Assembly (NCBI RefSeq): GCF_004010105.1
Contig: NZ_RRYE01000008.1
Span: 1 to 35,348 of the forward strand
Length of the DNA stretch: 35,348 bases
Source: Microbacterium sp. CPCC 204701
GTDB taxonomy: Bacteria > Actinomycetota > Actinomycetes > Actinomycetales > Microbacteriaceae
Direction: 5' to 3'
Below, in pieces: positions 16,718-24,937 of this stretch (position 1 is its first letter; each line of letters starts with the position of its first letter). The position numbers and the translations under genes were made by a program. Below the pieces are notes generated by a model, which worked only from the letters and a program-made list of their open reading frames with translations, was not told the origin of the DNA and made no database searches.

Positions 16718-19249
16718 GTGTGGTCATTGGAGCGGCTGGAAACCGGCGCCCCGCGCGTCCCAGGTGACGTCATCTCGCGGCCCAGGCTGCTCGCATATCT
16801 GGAACTCGGCACCCCGCTGACCCTGGTGCGAGGAGCCTGCGGCGCCGGAAAGACGGTGGTCCTGCGCGAATGGGTGCAGCGCACCGAGGAGCGTGCTCTG
16901 TGGGTCACCGCCGACCAGGGCATTGCCGACAGCGTCGGCCTCGCGCGCCTGATCCTGCGGCGGCTGCCGCGGGAGTGGGATGCCGCGGACCCGGGTGATG
17001 CGGCCGGTGTATGGCGGGTCGTGCGCGATCGCCTCGCCGATCTCGATGAGCCGGTGACCGTCTTCCTCGACGACGCGGCGACCCTCGAAGCGGAAGCTCT
17101 CGTGGACCTGTGCGATACCGTCGCGGCGGTGCCCGCCGTGCGCGTCATCGCCGCAGCGAACCGGCGCACCGTCCTCGACAGCGACGGCGTCGGAATGATC
17201 GTCGACAGGTCGGTGGTCGGACCCGCCGAGCTCATGTTCGACGACGAGGAGATCCGTCGTGTCCTTGGCATCGGCGAAGATCTGGCACGGAAGGTGCGTG
17301 CCGCGACGAGCGGATTCCCCGCCGTCATCCATGCGATGGCCCGTCGTGGAATCCCGGCCGACGGCGATTCGCTGGTGCAGGCGGCGGTCGAGGCGGTGGA
17401 GGAGTACATGCGCCTCCGGGTCGCGCGGTCCGGCTACGACCCGGCGCTCATCTCCGCTCTGGTGCGGATCAGTCTCGCCGAGGCCGTCGACGACGCCCTC
17501 GCTCGTGACCTCAGCGGCGACCCGCGCGCCGTCCGCTACCTGGACGATGCCGAAAGCTACGGCTTCGGCTCGTGGTCGACCGGCGGGAGCGGACGCACGT
17601 TCCGGTTCGCGCCGTTCGCCCGCGTCCTTCTGCGACGCGAGCTCGAGCGCCGGCACCCGGGCGACGTCCCGGCGCTGCGACGCATGGTCGTCGCGGGCGC
17701 GCAGCGCGCCGGCAAGCCTGCCGAGGCACTGCGGGCGGCGGTCGACGGTGGCGATCTGGAGCTGGCGCGGCGCGTGGTCACGTCGTCGTGGTATCAGCTG
17801 CTGAATCACGGCGCCACCGTGCGAGAGGTCCTGGGATCGATTCCGCTGTCGCAGCTGAAAGACGAACCGATCCTCGTGATGCTCCTTGCGGTCTGCTACA
17901 ACGCCGTGCGCGTGCGGCGACTGCGCGGGCTCCAGCTCTTCCGCATCGCCGTGTCGGCGGCCAACTCTCAGCGCGCCGACATCGATGACTTGGACCGCCT
18001 GTTCGTCTGGGTCGCCGAGAGTGTCGCCCTGCGCGTGCTCGGTCTGCACGAGCGCGCCGCGAACGTCGCGGTTCGCGCGCTCAGACTGTTGGCCGACACC
18101 CCGGAGGACGAGGAGGTGTACGCCGCGCAGCTGCCGCTCCTGTCTGCGCAGCTGGGCATCTCGCTGTACTACGGCGGCAGTCAGCGGCAGGCGATCGAGT
18201 GCTTCGCGTACGGCGCCGCGGTGGCGGCGGTGGATGACTCCGAGCACGGGATCTCGAACCTGTCGATGCTCGCCGGCATCCATGCCCTCAACGGCGACAT
18301 GCCCGAGGCTCGACACTACGTCCAGCTTATTCGCGAGGGGGAGTGGCGGGGCCGGCACCTCGACGGATATCAGGGCACCTTCTACCGCGTGGCCGAGGCC
18401 CTCCTCGCGTTGGAGCAGGGCGATGTCGACAAGGCTTCGGAGCACGTCGCGGTCTTCGAACCGCATCGCGCGACGAGCGAGCATTGGACAGTCATGGCCG
18501 CCGTCGAGGCGCTCGTGTCGCTGCGCCGCGGGCGGGCGGCCTTGGGTGCCGCGCAGCTGGACTCACTCGTGGAGCTGCGAGGACGCGAGGGCCACACGGC
18601 GGCCGCACGTCGATCTCTGAGCGGCACGCGGACCCTGCTGCTGCTCGCGCAGGGAAAGAGTCAGGCTGCGAAGGCCGTCCTCCTCAACGACGGCCCGGAA
18701 GAGCGGTTCGAAACGGTCGTGGAGCGCGCTCGCATCGCGCTGATCGACGGCAGACCGCGCGACACGCTCCGCATCCTGAGTCAGGCGCGCGTCAAGCCGA
18801 GCAGCGTGCGACAGAGCGCCGGGGCGGCGTCGCTGCGCACGGCAGCGCTGGTTCGCACGGGCGGGGTCGCCGCCGCGCGCCACGATGCGCAGAGTCTCGC
18901 CGCCCTGCTGTGCGACCGGGGCCTGCGCCTGCCGCTCGCTCTGCTCCCCCCGGCCGACACCCGAGTCGTGCAGGAACTCCTGCGGGAGACGGATTCGTGC
19001 ACGATCGACCCTGTCGAATCCGCCCTGCCCGATTCGATCAGCGCTCCTGCTCTCACCGAGCGCGAGCACATCGTGCTGCGGGCGCTCGGCTCGGGCCGGC
19101 CGCTGACCGCCATCGCTACCGACCTCGGGGTCTCGCCGAACACCATCAAGACGCAGGTGAAGAGTGTCTACCGCAAGCTCGGCGTCGCTGGCCGCGAGGA
19201 GGCGGTCGCCGCCGCAGACGCCCGGCACCTGCTGTCGGACTTCGGCTGA
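16718..19249 (+). CDS. LuxR-family LAL-type (MalT-like) ATP-binding transcriptional regulator
   Basis: The 843-residue protein has the layout of large ATP-binding LuxR regulators (LAL), signal-transducing activators related to MalT. The Walker A motif GACGAGKT is at 39-46 and a Walker B-like VFLDD at 115-119. A winged-helix and long helical-repeat sensor region follows (about 250-760), then a C-terminal LuxR/GerE helix-turn-helix at 779-843 (LTEREHIVLRALGSG, then SPNTIKTQVKSVYRKLGV). The GTG at 16718 is preceded by GAAGGA about 11 nt upstream. No alternative in-frame start fits the N-terminal domain better. MalT-type proteins bind short direct repeats and activate promoters with poor -35 elements. 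The GGGTGAA repeats around this gene fit that pattern, so it is the likely activator of the giant surface-protein locus. The ligand is unknown. Confidence 0.92.
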   Translation: MWSLERLETGAPRVPGDVISRPRLLAYLELGTPLTLVRGACGAGKTVVLREWVQRTEERALWVTADQGIADSVGLARLILRRLPREWDAADPGDAAGVWRVVRDRLADLDEPVTVFLDDAATLEAEALVDLCDTVAAVPAVRVIAAANRRTVLDSDGVGMIVDRSVVGPAELMFDDEEIRRVLGIGEDLARKVRAATSGFPAVIHAMARRGIPADGDSLVQAAVEAVEEYMRLRVARSGYDPALISALVRISLAEAVDDALARDLSGDPRAVRYLDDAESYGFGSWSTGGSGRTFRFAPFARVLLRRELERRHPGDVPALRRMVVAGAQRAGKPAEALRAAVDGGDLELARRVVTSSWYQLLNHGATVREVLGSIPLSQLKDEPILVMLLAVCYNAVRVRRLRGLQLFRIAVSAANSQRADIDDLDRLFVWVAESVALRVLGLHERAANVAVRALRLLADTPEDEEVYAAQLPLLSAQLGISLYYGGSQRQAIECFAYGAAVAAVDDSEHGISNLSMLAGIHALNGDMPEARHYVQLIREGEWRGRHLDGYQGTFYRVAEALLALEQGDVDKASEHVAVFEPHRATSEHWTVMAAVEALVSLRRGRAALGAAQLDSLVELRGREGHTAAARRSLSGTRTLLLLAQGKSQAAKAVLLNDGPEERFETVVERARIALIDGRPRDTLRILSQARVKPSSVRQSAGAASLRTAALVRTGGVAAARHDAQSLAALLCDRGLRLPLALLPPADTRVVQELLRETDSCTIDPVESALPDSISAPALTEREHIVLRALGSGRPLTAIATDLGVSPNTIKTQVKSVYRKLGVAGREEAVAAADARHLLSDFG

Positions 19250-19392
19250 GCGCAGGCTGCGGCTGCCGGCGCGAGCGCTCCTGGAGCCGGCGGCGTTCGC
19301 GGCGCTGCAGACGCTGCGTTCGTCGCCGCGCTCGCGTTCACCGCGATGCTGTCGCGCGCCGAACCCGTCCGTCAGGATGCACCCGGCTCCTG

Positions 19393-19457
19393 GGGTGAAG
19401 GAAGGGGTGAAGTGAGGGGTGAAGTTTCGCAGGTCTCGCAGACACAAGAGCTAGAAA
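19393..19457 (+). promoter_or_regulatory. Candidate LAL-box promoter P4 (three GGGTGAA boxes plus -10)
   Basis: GGGTGAA occurs three times at 19393, 19405 and 19417 with an exact 12-bp period. TAGAAA (19452-19457), 4/6 to consensus, begins exactly 35 bp after the start of the third box. This is the cleanest of the four sites and lies about 145 bp after the regulator stop. The unit it would drive ends at the hairpin 19896-19930. Confidence 0.6.
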
Positions 19458-19459
19458 GG

Positions 19460-19793
19460 AGACGGCGTCGCGACCGTGGCGCCGATGCGCGGGGAACCGC
19501 GCGGGAGGCGTCATCCGGCTTCGCGGGCTTCGGCATGTGCGGTCGTGGTGCTCCACGACGGTCACTGGGTCGAGAGGAACCCAGCGGCAGGTCCACGGAC
19601 ATCTGACGCAGCCTGCGGTTCGCCCGTGCAGGCCCGACCCGAGAACGCGAGATCGTCCTCGCCAGGTCGCGGAGCCCCCGAAGCCCCGCGGTACCCGACT
19701 GGCTGGCGCGTGCGCGTGCACGCCTCGAATCGAGCCTCCGGTCGATGGCTCGTCACGGGACGGGTCATGCTCCACCCGATCCAAAGGCCCCGC
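19460..19793 (+). ncRNA. Stretch between P4 and a short ORF; no convincing gene
   Basis: This is the leader of the predicted P4 transcript (about 470 nt in all). A frame is open from a GTG at 19476 to 19892, but its first 100 codons are rich in Arg, Pro, Ala and Ser, show no family, and have a poor codon bias, so I do not call it. The stretch could be an untranslated leader or a regulatory RNA; the RNA call is inferred only from a promoter-like start and a strong hairpin end. Confidence 0.25.
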
Positions 19794-19892
19794 ATGTCCA
19801 GCGCTTCCGTTCTTCGCCGCATCGAGGACGACGGCAGAGCCCTCCGCCGACGCGGCATGGCCCTCGCGGTCGCCGCCGGCAGCGCGTACTGA
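19794..19892 (+). CDS. Possible 32-residue peptide at the end of the P4 transcript
   Basis: The last 32 codons before the hairpin, from an ATG at 19794, have the strong third-position G/C bias of real genes here. The peptide has an amphipathic basic part (LRRIEDDGRALRRRG) and a short hydrophobic end (MALAVAAGSAY). The ribosome site is weak (AAAGG). The terminator begins 3 bp after the stop, a compact arrangement that suggests a real small gene. No family is recognised. Confidence 0.35.
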   Translation: MSSASVLRRIEDDGRALRRRGMALAVAAGSAY

Positions 19893-19895
19893 GCC

Positions 19896-19930
19896 GGTGG
19901 TGAGGCGGCTCTGGGGGCCGCCTCACCACC
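19896..19930 (+). terminator. Strong hairpin ending the P4 transcript
   Basis: GGTGGTGAGGCGGC (19896-19909) pairs perfectly over 14 bp with GCCGCCTCACCACC (19917-19930) around a 7-nt loop; TTC follows. It isolates the surface-protein locus from the GH16-like gene that begins at 19979. Confidence 0.8.
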
Positions 19931-19978
19931 TTCGCTCGGCCGTCCCCCCGCGGCTGAGCACCATGAGACCATGGGCTC

Positions 19979-20758
19979 ATGGGCCCGCCCGAGAAGCTCC
20001 CCCCATCGCCGGACCGGGCTCCGGAGCTGGACGAGGACTTCTCGGGCGGGCTGACCCACCGCTGGTGGGTGGCGGCCTATCTGCCGCACTGGACCACGCC
20101 CGACCGCGCCGCGGCCCGATACGGGCACGTGGCCGGGGGCCTCGAGCTGCGGATCGACGAAGACCAGCCGGACTGGCGGCCCGAGGACGCTCCGCTGCGG
20201 GTCTCGAACCTGCAGACGGGCGCCTACGCCGGGCCGCTCGGGTCGGCCCGAGGTACCCATCGTCACCGCGACGACGGCCTGGTCGTCCGCACCGAGACCC
20301 CGCTTCAGCTTTGCTTCGCGCCGTCGAGCGGCCGCGCCGAGATCACCGTGTCGGCCACCCGCGACGCGGGTGCCATGCTCGCTGCGTGGCTCGTCGGCAC
20401 CGAGCACCTGTCCGAGGCGGACTCCGGCGAGATCTGCGTGTTCGAGATCGACGCCGACGCGATCGGTGCGACAACCCGCGCGCGTACGGGCGTGAAGGCC
20501 CACCACGATCGCCGGCTGACCACGGACATGGCCGAGGTGACGATCCCGCTCGACGCTTCGCGGCCGCACACGTGGACCGTCATCTGGGGTGGGGGTGAGA
20601 CCGTCATCGGGTGCGACGGTGTGGTCGTTCGGCGCATCCCGCAGGCGCCGGACTATCCGCTGTTCCTCATGATCGACCTGTTCGAGGTCGGCCCGCCGAG
20701 CGGAACCTACCCGAAGTCCGCCCTCGTCCATCGCGTCCGGGGATGGATCGCGTCCTGA
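19979..20758 (+). CDS. Glycoside hydrolase family 16-like protein
   Basis: The 259-residue protein resembles an actinobacterial GH16-like (concanavalin-type jelly roll) family: DEDFSGGLTHRWW near the start, RVSNLQTG at about 74-81, and PLFLMIDLFEVG near the end. The catalytic-type strand reads SGEICVFEID, so the two glutamates of the GH16 signature E-x-D-x-x-E are at 151 and 156, but the middle aspartate is a cysteine (153). From memory this E-I-C pattern is shared by homologues, so it is a family trait rather than a lesion, and the substrate is uncertain. There is no signal peptide, so it is probably cytoplasmic. No ribosome site precedes the ATG, and the start may be leaderless. Confidence 0.7.
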   Translation: MGPPEKLPPSPDRAPELDEDFSGGLTHRWWVAAYLPHWTTPDRAAARYGHVAGGLELRIDEDQPDWRPEDAPLRVSNLQTGAYAGPLGSARGTHRHRDDGLVVRTETPLQLCFAPSSGRAEITVSATRDAGAMLAAWLVGTEHLSEADSGEICVFEIDADAIGATTRARTGVKAHHDRRLTTDMAEVTIPLDASRPHTWTVIWGGGETVIGCDGVVVRRIPQAPDYPLFLMIDLFEVGPPSGTYPKSALVHRVRGWIAS

Positions 20759-20894
20759 TCCGAGACGCGGCCGCGCGACCGGCTCACGCGCCCGGGGATG
20801 CCTCGGCACGCAGTCGTCACCCCGCATGTGGTGCTCCACTTGATTCCTCCGTCCGCAGCCATTGTCGTGCGAGCTCGGCGGTTCGACGGATGTC

Positions 20895-20900
20895 TATGCT
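20895..20900 (+). promoter_or_regulatory. Candidate -10 box, leaderless start of the serine hydrolase gene
   Basis: TATGCT ends 7 bp before the ATG at 20908, the spacing expected when transcription begins at the start codon. No ribosome site is present, which favours this start over ATG 20890 and 20896. Confidence 0.45.
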
Positions 20901-20907
20901 CGCATGC

Positions 20908-21927
20908 ATGCACTCGTCCCTCGAGCCCATTCATGCGGCGGCGACCTCCAGCGACTTTCACGGCGTGGCCGTGGCAGAAACCTGGGAGGCGAATCGACTC
21001 CTCGACGTTGCGAACGGGCTCGCCTCCCGCAGATGGCGGGTTCCGATGGCGTCCGACACGCGATTCGACACCGCGTCGATCACGAAGCTGTTCACGAGCG
21101 CTGCGACGTTCGTGCTGGTAGACCGGGGGAAGCTGTCGCTCGATGACTCCATCCACGATCACGTCGATCTTGCGGGGACGACCATCTCGCGCGACGTGAC
21201 CCTGCGCCACCTCCTGACCCACACCAGCGGCATCGCCGACGACGCCGACGAGGAGGCGGGTGAGCACTATGAGGATCTGTTCGTCGACGCGCCCAACTAT
21301 GCCATCACCGAGACGCGGCACTTCCTCAAGAACTTCGCCCACAAGCAACCGCTGGCCGCGCCCGGCCGGCAGTGCCGCTACTGCAATGTCGGATACGTGC
21401 TCGTAGGGCTGGCGATCGAGTCGGTCTCCGGCCGTTCCTATCGTGAGTTCGTCGGCGAGGAGGTCTTTGCGCCGCTCGGAATGACCGATTCCGGCTTCTT
21501 CGATCGACGCGATGCGGAGCCGCGAGTAGCCGAGGGGGGAGAGATGGTCGGCGGGCGGTGGCAGCAGAACATCTACTCCTACCCGCCCATCGGCTCACCT
21601 GACGGCGGAGCTCACTCGACGGCGGCGGACCTGCTGCGCTTTCTCCGCGGAATGCGCGGCGGTGGACTGCTTTCGGCCCGGTCCACCGCGGCATGGTTCA
21701 CGCCCCAGGTCCGCCACGACGATCGGGTGCAGTATGGATTCGGCTTGGAGTTCGGGCCGGGCTCGCTCTGGAAGGAAGGCGTCAATTTCGGAGCGAGCGG
21801 AATAGTAGTCTCCTACCCCGAAGCACGAGTCGACGCCGTCGTGCTGAGCACGAGCCAGTCGGGCGCCTGGCCCGTTGTCCGCGCCCTGAACGCGGTGTTC
21901 CGCGCTGACCCGATGCCCTCATCCTGA
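20908..21927 (+). CDS. Serine hydrolase of the beta-lactamase (class C / PBP4*) family
   Basis: The 339-residue protein has the penicillin-binding/beta-lactamase fold, used by esterases, D-aminopeptidases and class C beta-lactamases. The nucleophile motif SITK is at 57-60, the YxN motif appears as RYCN at about 170, and the third motif is probably HxG-like GASG in the strand VNFGASG near 298. LLTHTSGI, typical of the family, is at about 97-104. There is no signal peptide, so a cytoplasmic esterase or peptidase is more likely than an antibiotic-resistance enzyme. The stretch 20759-20907 upstream holds no other gene. Confidence 0.85.
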   Translation: MHSSLEPIHAAATSSDFHGVAVAETWEANRLLDVANGLASRRWRVPMASDTRFDTASITKLFTSAATFVLVDRGKLSLDDSIHDHVDLAGTTISRDVTLRHLLTHTSGIADDADEEAGEHYEDLFVDAPNYAITETRHFLKNFAHKQPLAAPGRQCRYCNVGYVLVGLAIESVSGRSYREFVGEEVFAPLGMTDSGFFDRRDAEPRVAEGGEMVGGRWQQNIYSYPPIGSPDGGAHSTAADLLRFLRGMRGGGLLSARSTAAWFTPQVRHDDRVQYGFGLEFGPGSLWKEGVNFGASGIVVSYPEARVDAVVLSTSQSGAWPVVRALNAVFRADPMPSS

Positions 21928-21976
21928 GATCGCCGCCAATCGGTCCCGGTTCGCGGTTCTCTACCGCGTTGCTGTC

Positions 21977-21982
21977 TAGGCT
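21977..21982 (+). promoter_or_regulatory. Candidate -10 box for the LLM oxidoreductase
   Basis: TAGGCT is a typical actinobacterial -10 and would give a leader of about 85 nt that includes the GAGAGGAG ribosome site. No clear -35 is seen. Confidence 0.4.
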
Positions 21983-22072
21983 CGGGCGCAGGGAGTCACG
22001 CTGCGCCCCCTGCCTGCCGTTCTCCCGCGTCGTGGAACGGTGCAGCAGCCGTTGCTCGCTGAGAGGAGTGCC

Positions 22073-22963
22073 GTGCAGATTGATGCGGTCATGTGGCCGG
22101 ATCGCCGATGGCGAGATGTCGCCGGCGAGTGGAGGGCTGCCGAGCAGATCGGCATTGTCCGGGGGTGGGTCTACGACCATCTCAACCTGCACCCCCGGCA
22201 CGAGCGGTGGCATGAGGCGACGACCTTCCTCGCCGCGGTCGCAGCCTCCACCTCGACCGTCGGCATCGGGACGATGGTGACCACGCCGAACTTTCGGCAC
22301 CCCGCGCTGACAGCCAAGGCGATGCTGACGGTGCAGGATGTCGCCCAAGGGCGTCTCGTCGTGGGCGTCGGAGCGGGCGGATCCGGCGCTGACTCTGACG
22401 CACTCGGCGGCACCCCGATCGGCCGCGCGGACCGCATGGCCCGATTCGAGGAATGGACGGGGCAGTTGCGCGAGCTGCTGCGGCGTGAACGATCGAACGT
22501 GTCGGGGCGCTGGACGACGGTGGTCGACACCCGACTCGGGGGTTCGCCGGCGCACGCGCCGGCGATCGCTGTGGCGGCTACGGGAACCAAGGGAATGCGG
22601 GTCGCCGCCCAGTTCGCCGACCTGTGGATCACCCAGGATGTGGCCCAGGATCCCCGGGTCGCGGCCGCCACGGCGCACGCCGAGATCGCCAGGCAGTCGC
22701 TGCTGCTCGACCGGGTGTGCGAGGGCATCGGTCGTGACCCCTCGAGCCTGCCGCGGCTGGCTGTGCTCGGCTACGGGTCTGAGCGACCGCTGGCCTCCCG
22801 GACTGCGTTCGAGGACGCGATCGACAGGTACGCAGCTCTCGGCATCTCGACGATCGCCGTGCTGTGGCCGCGGGGTGAGGATGCTGACAGGCAGCTCACG
22901 CTCCTCGCAGACGTGCTGCAGGACGCGAACGCGACATCCGGCGCTCCGGGTGACCTGCCCTGA
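22073..22963 (+). CDS. LLM-class flavin-dependent oxidoreductase
   Basis: The 296-residue protein belongs to the luciferase-like monooxygenase superfamily, TIM-barrel enzymes that use FMN or coenzyme F420. Visible family features are VYDHL near the N-terminus, VGIGTMVTTPNFRHPALTAK at about 75-95, and the GRLVVGVGAGG loop. The GTG at 22073 follows GAGAGGAG by 4 nt and is preferred over the GTG/ATG-type starts upstream. The substrate cannot be told from sequence. It converges with the MDR oxidoreductase gene, with 43 bp between the stops. Confidence 0.85.
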   Translation: MQIDAVMWPDRRWRDVAGEWRAAEQIGIVRGWVYDHLNLHPRHERWHEATTFLAAVAASTSTVGIGTMVTTPNFRHPALTAKAMLTVQDVAQGRLVVGVGAGGSGADSDALGGTPIGRADRMARFEEWTGQLRELLRRERSNVSGRWTTVVDTRLGGSPAHAPAIAVAATGTKGMRVAAQFADLWITQDVAQDPRVAAATAHAEIARQSLLLDRVCEGIGRDPSSLPRLAVLGYGSERPLASRTAFEDAIDRYAALGISTIAVLWPRGEDADRQLTLLADVLQDANATSGAPGDLP

Positions 22964-23006
22964 AGCGTTGAGGATCGATCGAGTCATGCGCAGGTCGTCG
23001 ACTCAT

Positions 23007-24041
23007 TCAGGCAGGTCCGGCTCCGTCCGATGATGAAGCGAGCGCGACGGTGACCTTTCCGAAGTGACTGCCTGACTTGAGGTGAGCGAGCGCTTCTGGG
23101 ACGTCGTTCCAGCTGTAGGTGGAGTCGATCACGGGCTCGAGACCCTGCTCGTCGACGAAGGAGACCAGTTCCTCGAGCATCGCGCGCGAGCCGGTCTCGA
23201 TGCCGTGAATCGTGGCGTTCTTGGTGACCAGCAGGTAAGTGCTGATTTCGGCCTTCACACCCGCGATCAGACCGATGAACGCGATCCGCCCCCCGATCCG
23301 GAGTGCCTCCAGCGAGACGTCGAGATTCGAGCCGCCGATCGTCTCGACGACCACGTCGGCACCGGCCCCGTCGGTGAGCTGCCGCACCCGCGCGGCGACG
23401 TCATCGGTCCGGTAGTTGATCGTCGCGGACACGCCGAGATCGCGCACGCGCTGCAGCTTGACGTCGCTGCTCGAGGTGACGATCACCCGAGCGCCGAGAG
23501 CGACGGCGATCTGGGCGGCGTAGAGCGCGACTCCACCCGTCCCGTGGACAAGCACCGTCTCACCCGTTCGAGGAGCAGTGCGACTGAGCGCGTGCCAGGC
23601 TGTCACGCCGGCGACCGGCAGCGTCGCCGCCCTGACGTCGTCAAGACGGACAGGCGCGTGCACGGCCTCTTCCTCGTCCACCACGACGTATTCGGCGAGC
23701 ATCCCGCGGTTCACCGGCCCGCCCACCGGCATCGTGTAGACCTCTGCTGTCAGCTGTCCGTCTCGCCAGCGTGGGAGGAACGCCGCCAACACGCGGTCGC
23801 CGACGGCGAACCGGGATACACGATCACCGGTCGCGACGACCTCTCCGACCGCGTCCGAGATCGGGATGACGGGGGCCGACGGCCGCCATCCCGAAACGCC
23901 TTCGATGACCAAGAGGTCCCGAAAGTTCAGAGACAGCGCACGGACTCTCACCAGCACCTCGGCGGGGCCCGGTGTGGGAAGTTCCACGGTGACCGCACGA
24001 AGTGCCGCGATGCCATCGCCGAACGTCGTCCATGCTTGCAT
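23007..24041 (-). CDS. Zinc-independent MDR alcohol dehydrogenase / quinone oxidoreductase
   Basis: The 344-residue protein is a medium-chain dehydrogenase/reductase: a GroES-like N-terminal domain (SLNFRDLLVIEG) and a Rossmann domain with VLVHGTGGVALYAAQIA at about 170-186. The catalytic zinc cysteine and the four structural-zinc cysteines are missing, so it fits NAD(P)H:quinone oxidoreductase or acryloyl/crotonyl-type reductases better than true alcohol dehydrogenases. The ATG at 24041 has GAGGAGAAGAG directly upstream. A 5' extension of the frame to 24161 exists, and a TACCGT box 7 nt before an ATG within it could mark a leaderless longer form, but the family N-terminus (MQAWTTFG) supports 24041. 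Confidence 0.87.
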   Translation of the reverse strand: MQAWTTFGDGIAALRAVTVELPTPGPAEVLVRVRALSLNFRDLLVIEGVSGWRPSAPVIPISDAVGEVVATGDRVSRFAVGDRVLAAFLPRWRDGQLTAEVYTMPVGGPVNRGMLAEYVVVDEEEAVHAPVRLDDVRAATLPVAGVTAWHALSRTAPRTGETVLVHGTGGVALYAAQIAVALGARVIVTSSSDVKLQRVRDLGVSATINYRTDDVAARVRQLTDGAGADVVVETIGGSNLDVSLEALRIGGRIAFIGLIAGVKAEISTYLLVTKNATIHGIETGSRAMLEELVSFVDEQGLEPVIDSTYSWNDVPEALAHLKSGSHFGKVTVALASSSDGAGPA

Positions 24042-24352
24042 CTCTTCTCCTCGGTCGCGTGTCGAGGCAGGACCTGCCGCTGCCGGGAACCCGTCGGCCG
24101 TGGCGTCGCCCGGGTCGGTGGCGCTGTCGGAAGCCCGCGAGGATTCACACATCGCCACCACGGTAGTGCCAGTGCCCCTGCGACGGGTGCCACGACGGAC
24201 AACCAGCCGGCATCGGCAGCTCGAGCGCCGAGTCAGTCCTGCGGTGGCGCGGCGGCGTGGAGCGCCACCCGCTCCGCCGGCCGAGCGCCTGGATGTCGAG
24301 CGGCTGGCTCTGATCCCTCGTCCGCGGACCCGTTCCGGCGCATGATGGGTCC

Positions 24353-24772
24353 GTGGCGACGACTCTCGACGACGTGCGCGCGATCGCGCTGGGCTTTCCG
24401 GGCGTGATCGAGCGCCCCGACGGGCATCGCGGTGGCGCGTCCTGGCGGATGCCGTCGGGAGCGTTCGTGTGGCAGCGCGGTCCGAGCGGCCGCGACCTTC
24501 AGCAGCTGGCCGCCCTCGGCCGCGAGTGGCCGGCCGGTGAGGTGATCGGCGTGCGCACGAACGGGGTTCAGACGAAGGAGGCCCTCATCGAGACCCACCC
24601 CGACGTCTTCTTCACCATCCCGCACTTCGACGGCTACCCGGCCGTGCTGGGGCGCCTCGACGCGATCGAGGTGGACCACCTGCGCGAGGTGATCACGGAC
24701 GCGTGGCTGCGCAAGGCGCCCAAGCGCGCGGCTGACGAGTGGCTCGCGCTCCACCCGCCCCCGCGCGAATAG
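24353..24772 (+). CDS. MmcQ/YjbR-family protein
   Basis: The 139-residue protein has the CyaY-like alpha/beta fold of the MmcQ/YjbR family: TLDDVRAIALGFPGV at the N-terminus, GVQTKEALIETHPDVFFTIPH in the middle, and LREVITDAWLRKAPKR at the C-terminus. Members are often annotated as DNA-binding because of the fold, but their physiological role is poorly known. The start is a GTG with no ribosome site; CATGAT ends 6 bp upstream, which suggests a leaderless transcript. Confidence 0.85.
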   Translation: MATTLDDVRAIALGFPGVIERPDGHRGGASWRMPSGAFVWQRGPSGRDLQQLAALGREWPAGEVIGVRTNGVQTKEALIETHPDVFFTIPHFDGYPAVLGRLDAIEVDHLREVITDAWLRKAPKRAADEWLALHPPPRE

Positions 24773-24937
24773 TTCGTCTCGGCAGCACAGCTGCCTCCGG
24801 ACTGGCGTCCGTGGCGAGACCTGGCCTCCGCGGCAGGACCTCGCACCGGCGGGAACTCCTCCGCCTTCGGATGATCGGGGTGCTCGGGCTCTCTCCGGCA
24901 CTGAGGTGGTACAGGTTGCCGAAGACTCGTCGAAGCC

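Noticed and set aside
19476-19793. First 106 codons of the frame 19476-19892 as a protein
   Set aside because: Low-complexity Arg/Pro/Ala composition, weak codon bias, no family; only the last 32 codons look coding.
20908-21927. Beta-lactamase-fold protein as an antibiotic-resistance gene
   Set aside because: There is no signal peptide and the motifs fit class C-like esterases or peptidases equally well; resistance is not supported.
23007-24041. MDR protein as a zinc alcohol dehydrogenase
   Set aside because: The catalytic and structural zinc cysteines are absent.
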